Source: an uncultured Lachnospiraceae bacterium
GTDB lineage: Bacteria > Bacillota_A > Clostridia > Lachnospirales > Lachnospiraceae
Assembly (NCBI GenBank): GCA_902773195.1
Contig: CACYDL010000033.1
Span: 1 to 17,169, forward strand
Direction of reading: 5' to 3'
Length of the DNA: 17,169 nucleotides
A model generated the notes under the pieces. That model had not been told where the DNA came from and searched no databases. It saw nothing but the letters and a program-made list of their open reading frames with translations. Below, one piece after another: positions 13,746 to 17,169 of the stretch. The position numbers and the translations under genes are program-made. Within the stretch, counting starts at the first letter, position 1, and every line of letters starts with the position of its first letter.

Positions 13746-15623
13746 ATGCCCCCGCAGATGCCGAGAAACATGAGAGGCTTCCTGACAGAGGAAGAGATGA
13801 ATAACCGTCCCAAGGTGACAGGATCCCTCATCCGGCGAATCCTGTCCTACCTGCGTCCCTACTGGAAGCAGCTCGTTCTGGTGCTCGTCTGCATCGCCGC
13901 TTCCTCGTTCTTCAACCTGCTCCCGTCGATCCTGACGGGCCGCATCATCGACGAAGGACTGATCGCCGGGGATCTGGGCATGCTGATCCGGCTCATCCTC
14001 CTGTCCCTTGGCGTCACCCTCGGCGCCAATCTCATCGGCGTGGCGGAGAGCTATCTGAACAACTGGATCGCCCAGCACATCACCTATGACATGCGCAACA
14101 AGATGTTTCTCCATCTGGAGCAGATGTCCCAGCGCTTCTTCACCTCCAGCAGCCAGGGCGACATCATCACCCGCATGACCAGCGACATCGACGGGGTCCG
14201 GACGGTGGTGGCCAGCACCTTCACCAGCATCATCTCCAATTTCATCACCCTCGTCATCGCGATGGCCGCGATGTTTGAGAAGAACTGGATCCTCGCCCTC
14301 ATCGGGATCGTCATCGTGCCTCTCTTCGCCCTGCCCACCCGGGCGGCCGGGAAGACCCGGTGGATGCTGACCCGGGAGGCCCAGTCCTGCAACGACGAGA
14401 TCAACGGCATCCTGAACGAGACCATGTCCGTCAGCGGCCAGACCCTGGTGAAGCTGTTCTGCAAGGAGGAATACGAGTACCGGCGCTACGAAGAGCTCAA
14501 CCGGAAAATGATCCGGCTCAACATCCGCGAGAGCATGGCCGGCCGCTGGTTCCGCGTGGTGATCACGACGTTTGCCAGCATCGGTCCCATGCTGCTCTAC
14601 CTCGTCGGCGGCATTCTCATGATGCGCTATGACGCGGATCTCACCGTCGGCGACATCACCGTCCTCGTGGCGCTCCTGGGAAAAATGTACATGCCCGTCA
14701 ATCAGCTGCTCTCCTTCCAGGTGGAGTGGATCCGCTCGATGGCCCTTTTTACCCGCATCTTCGAGTACTTCGACATGCCGGTCGAGATCAGCAGTCCCCC
14801 CGACGCGGTCACGCCCGGTTCCGTATCGGGCAGCGTGGAATTCTCCCACGTGGATTTCTCCTATGAGCCGGAGCGCCCGATTCTCCGGGACGTCAGCTTC
14901 ACGCTGAAGGCGGGGCACAGCGTCGCCATCGTGGGGCCCTCCGGCGCGGGAAAGAGCACCATCATCAATCTGATTCCCCGTCTCTACGACGTGTGCGGCG
15001 GGGCGGTTCTCTTCGACGGGGTCGACGTCCGCCGGCTCGATCTGGCGTTCCTGAGAAGAAACGTCGGCATCGTGACCCAGGACACCTATCTCTTCAACGG
15101 GACGGTGCGCGACAACCTGCTCTACGCCAGGCCGGACGCCACGGAGGCCGAGCTCATCGAGGCCTGCAAAAAAGCCAATATCTACGACTTCATCGCCTCG
15201 CAGGAGAAAGGGCTGGACACGCTGGTGGGGAACCGGGGGCTCAAGCTCTCGGGCGGCGAGAAGCAGCGCGTCTCCATCGCCAGAATTCTGCTGAAGGATC
15301 CCGCGCTGCTCATTTTCGACGAGGCGACCTCCGCCCTCGACTCCATCTCCGAGCAGGCGATCCAGGACGCCATCGACCCGCTGGTGCGGTCGCGGAGCAG
15401 CATCCTGATCGCCCACCGGCTCTCCACCATCCTGGCGGCGGACGAGATCCTCGTCGTGAAGGACGGGCAGATCATCGAGAGAGGACAGCACAAAGAACTG
15501 GTAGAGCTCGGAGGCGTTTACACCGAGCTCTACCGGACGCAGTTCAAAATCAACGAGGATGGGGAAACAGCTGAGGATCCGCCGGCGGCGGAGGATCAGG
15601 AAAGCCCGTCAGATCCCGCCTGA
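13746..15623 (+). CDS. ABC exporter, fused transmembrane and ATPase half-transporter
   Basis: A type IV (ABCB/MsbA/LmrA-like) half-transporter of 625 residues that would work as a dimer. The substrate cannot be told. Residues 40-345 hold about six membrane helices with the usual cytoplasmic coupling regions. The ATPase domain shows Walker A GPSGAGKST (397-405), Q-loop TQDTYLF (444-450), signature LSGGEKQR (501-508), Walker B LLIFDEATS (521-529) and H-loop AHRLST (556-561). The acidic C-tail has no known role. The ATG at 13746 follows GGGAGG by about 7 bases; an upstream GTG within the CIRCE element is rejected. A -10-like TATACA lies at 13700-13705 but no partner -35 is clear. There is no second half-transporter gene beside it, so a homodimer is likely, though such exporters often pair with an unlinked partner. 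Confidence 0.93.
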   Translation: MPPQMPRNMRGFLTEEEMNNRPKVTGSLIRRILSYLRPYWKQLVLVLVCIAASSFFNLLPSILTGRIIDEGLIAGDLGMLIRLILLSLGVTLGANLIGVAESYLNNWIAQHITYDMRNKMFLHLEQMSQRFFTSSSQGDIITRMTSDIDGVRTVVASTFTSIISNFITLVIAMAAMFEKNWILALIGIVIVPLFALPTRAAGKTRWMLTREAQSCNDEINGILNETMSVSGQTLVKLFCKEEYEYRRYEELNRKMIRLNIRESMAGRWFRVVITTFASIGPMLLYLVGGILMMRYDADLTVGDITVLVALLGKMYMPVNQLLSFQVEWIRSMALFTRIFEYFDMPVEISSPPDAVTPGSVSGSVEFSHVDFSYEPERPILRDVSFTLKAGHSVAIVGPSGAGKSTIINLIPRLYDVCGGAVLFDGVDVRRLDLAFLRRNVGIVTQDTYLFNGTVRDNLLYARPDATEAELIEACKKANIYDFIASQEKGLDTLVGNRGLKLSGGEKQRVSIARILLKDPALLIFDEATSALDSISEQAIQDAIDPLVRSRSSILIAHRLSTILAADEILVVKDGQIIERGQHKELVELGGVYTELYRTQFKINEDGETAEDPPAAEDQESPSDPA

Positions 15624-16742
15624 TGCCGGCGCTTCCTCCGGCCCGGGAATCCCGTCGAGCCAGCACCGGTCCGGTCCGGGATCCGCGGCGAAGATCCTGC
15701 CGTTGTCCGCGGGATCTTTCGCCTGGTGATACTTGAACAGCATCTTCCCGCCGACGGGCCCGAGTATCTCGATCTTTCCGGTCACATGGGAAAGGACGTA
15801 GCGGAAGGCCTTGGACTGTCCGCTGCAGGCCGCCTTCGCCGCCTCGACAATGCGGTATCCTTCCCGGAGCGGAACCTGGAACTGTGTCATGACGCCGCGG
15901 GCCGGCCGGCACTGGAAGACGTAGTACGGCTCGACGCCGAAGGACACCAGGCCGTTCTGAAGGGCCGCCAGCACGTCCGGGTCGTCGTTGATGCCCCGCA
16001 GAAGAACCGTCTGGTTCCTGACGACGCAGCCGGCGCCGCGGAGCGCCCGCACCGCGCTGTGCGCCTCCGGCGTCAGCTCCTTCGGATGATCAAAATGGGT
16101 CACGACGATCAGCTGCTTCCTGAGGCCGTACCGCCTGAGTATCCCGAGCAGCTCCGGGTCGCCGGTGATCCGCTCCGGCAGCACGACGGGGGTTCTCGTC
16201 CCGAAGCGTATGAAGCCGAGGGTTCCGATCCCGGCGAGGGCCTCCAGATAGGCCTCGATCACATGGTTTTCATTGACGAAGGCGTCCCCGCCGGACAGCA
16301 GGACGTTGTTCACTTCCGGGTGGTTCTTCACATATTCCGCCAGCCCGCTGATCTGGCGGGAGACCTCGTCCGACGTGTAGCCCACCATTCTTTTCCGGAA
16401 GCAGTGCCTGCAGTACATGGCACACTGACTGGTCGTCAGCACCAGGACGGTTCTCGCGTACTTGTGCTGTACGCCCGTGAGCACGGTGTTGCTCTGCTCC
16501 CCGCTGGTGTCCTCGTGTCCCTCTCCCGACGCCTCGGCGCGGGAGGGTATGCAGAGCTTCCGGATCGGATCCTCCGGATCCGACGGATCGATCAGGCTGA
16601 GATAGTACGGCGTGACGCAGACCGGATACCGCTCCGCCACCTGGCTGACCCAGGCCGCCTCCCCGGGACCCATGCCCAGTCTCTCCCTGAGTTCCTCCGG
16701 ATCACGTATACATTCCCTGAGAAGTTCGGACAGTTTGCTCAT
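15609..16742 (-). CDS. KamA-family radical SAM aminomutase-like enzyme, substrate uncertain
   Basis: A 377-residue relative of lysine 2,3-aminomutase, shorter than the roughly 416 residues of the clostridial enzyme. The radical SAM cluster motif is C107-x3-C111-x2-C114, followed by RKR with Arg116 at the position that binds the substrate carboxylate in LAM. LLSGGDAF (148-155) is the SAM-binding glycine motif. TGK at 321-323 is the likely PLP lysine. By eye, the two aspartates that hold the lysine side-chain amine in LAM (D293, D330) align with Arg279 (QCRP) and Ser318, so lysine is doubtful. AAAGGAGGG lies 5 bases before ATG 16742. The 3' end overlaps the convergent ABC gene by 15 bases. There is no ablB-type acetyltransferase or EF-P gene nearby to suggest a pathway. 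Confidence 0.85.
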   Translation of the reverse strand: MSKLSELLRECIRDPEELRERLGMGPGEAAWVSQVAERYPVCVTPYYLSLIDPSDPEDPIRKLCIPSRAEASGEGHEDTSGEQSNTVLTGVQHKYARTVLVLTTSQCAMYCRHCFRKRMVGYTSDEVSRQISGLAEYVKNHPEVNNVLLSGGDAFVNENHVIEAYLEALAGIGTLGFIRFGTRTPVVLPERITGDPELLGILRRYGLRKQLIVVTHFDHPKELTPEAHSAVRALRGAGCVVRNQTVLLRGINDDPDVLAALQNGLVSFGVEPYYVFQCRPARGVMTQFQVPLREGYRIVEAAKAACSGQSKAFRYVLSHVTGKIEILGPVGGKMLFKYHQAKDPADNGRIFAADPGPDRCWLDGIPGPEEAPASGGI

Positions 16743-16934
16743 ATTCCCTCCTTTCCGGCAGCGCCGCCGGCTGTCTGCGCCGGCAGGGCAGGCAGCGGTC
16801 TGTTTCTTTCATGGCGAAACAATCCCGTGTAAGCAGGTTTGTACAGGCAGGTCGGATTCCGAACACCGGCCGGAAGGGCCGGACGCGGCGGATTTATCGC
16901 TTAAGAAATGAATCATAAGACCACTGTGAATAGG

Positions 16935-16994
16935 AAAAAAGTTATCCGGTCTCTCCTTTTGCAGTTTCTCAGGCAGGAAGGGAGCAGATAACTT
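16935..16994 (-). ncRNA. Predicted hairpin RNA of about 60 nt with intrinsic terminator
   Basis: On the minus strand AAGTTATC (16994-16987) pairs with GATAACTT (16946-16939). An inner stem CTCC/GGAG lies inside, and a run of six T (16940-16935) follows. A promoter at 17030-17002 predicts its start at about 16994, exactly at the 5' base of the stem, so the transcript would be one self-paired hairpin. It resembles no riboswitch or housekeeping RNA known to me. It could be a small RNA, or a leader attenuator for kamA, which starts 192 bases downstream. Confidence 0.5.
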
Positions 16995-17001
16995 ACAGAA
17001 A

Positions 17002-17030
17002 ATAATATTAGATTTCCGGTCTCAAGTCAA
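17002..17030 (-). promoter_or_regulatory. Promoter of the predicted hairpin RNA
   Basis: On the minus strand TTGACT (17030-17025) is 17 bases from TATTAT (17007-17002), each one mismatch from consensus. It faces the hairpin that starts 7 bases after the -10. Confidence 0.65.
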
Positions 17031-17091
17031 GTCATTTCGGGCGAGCGGCGTTGTGTCCGTTTTTCCCGTCCCGAATCATGAGCAGACGCGT

Positions 17092-17146
17092 AAAAAAGAA
17101 TCCCGCAAACCTTGAGAATACTGAATTCTCTCGGAATTGCGGGATT
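17092..17146 (-). terminator. Terminator for a leftward gene beyond the right edge (perhaps bidirectional)
   Basis: AATCCCGCAA (17099-17108) pairs with TTGCGGGATT (17137-17146), and inside it GAGAAT (17114-17119) pairs with ATTCTC (17125-17130). On the minus strand the stem is followed by CTTTTTT. On the plus strand the tail is the poorer TCTTTCT. Confidence 0.7.
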
Positions 17147-17156
17147 TCTTTCTGAC

Positions 17157-17169
17157 GGAGAAGGAGGGA
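17157..17169 (+). promoter_or_regulatory. Strong Shine-Dalgarno-like site at the right edge
   Basis: The last bases read GGAGAAGGAGGGA, close to the AAAGGAGGGA that precedes the kamA-like gene here. A rightward gene may start just outside the window. The start codon is not visible. Confidence 0.35.

Noticed and set aside
16866..16882. CCGGCC/GGCCGG hairpin in the kamA leader
   Set aside because: A short GC palindrome without a T tract; common by chance in GC-rich DNA.
16809..16916. Small leftward frame of 35 codons in the kamA leader (MIHFLSDKSAASG...)
   Set aside because: No ribosome site precedes it and the composition is not distinctive; a leader peptide role cannot be supported.

Overview
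The window looks like a chromosomal segment of an anaerobic, fairly GC-rich Firmicute, most likely a Lachnospiraceae-type Clostridium relative. The reasons are a paired GlgC/GlgD ADP-glucose pyrophosphorylase, SpoVG, a DnaD-domain/DnaC-type helicase-loader pair, a long variant PRPP synthetase, a HrcA/CIRCE heat-shock operator, and strong Shine-Dalgarno sites. The species assignment is inference; most genes are housekeeping.

Left edge (1-666): the first 65 bases hold the start of a leftward gene in very AT-rich DNA. A tRNA-Pro(CGG) with a textbook promoter and its own terminator follows. Next (667-2840) is a leftward gene for a secreted coiled-coil/3D-domain cell-wall protein with a long acidic hexapeptide-repeat linker. 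Its upstream region holds three repeated hairpins. Then come spoVG, glgD and glgC, all leftward; glgC and glgD overlap by 4 bases (glycogen synthesis). Divergent promoters separate glgC from the rightward genes.

The rightward block (5834-10702) is murC (peptidoglycan precursor), a DnaD-domain protein, a DnaC-like helicase loader and a PRPP synthetase, closed by a bidirectional terminator. A compact cluster of DnaA-box-like sites, two of them head to tail, lies between murC and the replication-loader genes, next to an extended -10 promoter. This is the most interesting regulatory signal in the window: it would link primosome expression to DnaA.

From the other side of that terminator, clpB runs leftward from a promoter buried in a CIRCE operator, with a second 9-9-9 dyad at the predicted transcript start. 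Rightward from the same intergenic space is an ABC exporter (TMD-NBD fusion). Its 3' end overlaps a convergent KamA-family radical SAM enzyme in which the aspartates that confer lysine specificity appear to be replaced. The right edge (16743-17169) has no recognisable protein gene. It holds a promoter placed directly on a terminator hairpin, which predicts an RNA of about 60 nt, another terminator, and a strong ribosome-binding site at the last bases.

No CRISPR array, phage or insertion sequence was seen. The candidates for undescribed biology are the DnaA-box cluster, the short hairpin RNA, the covarying hairpin repeats, the second dyad at clpB and the acidic-repeat 3D protein.
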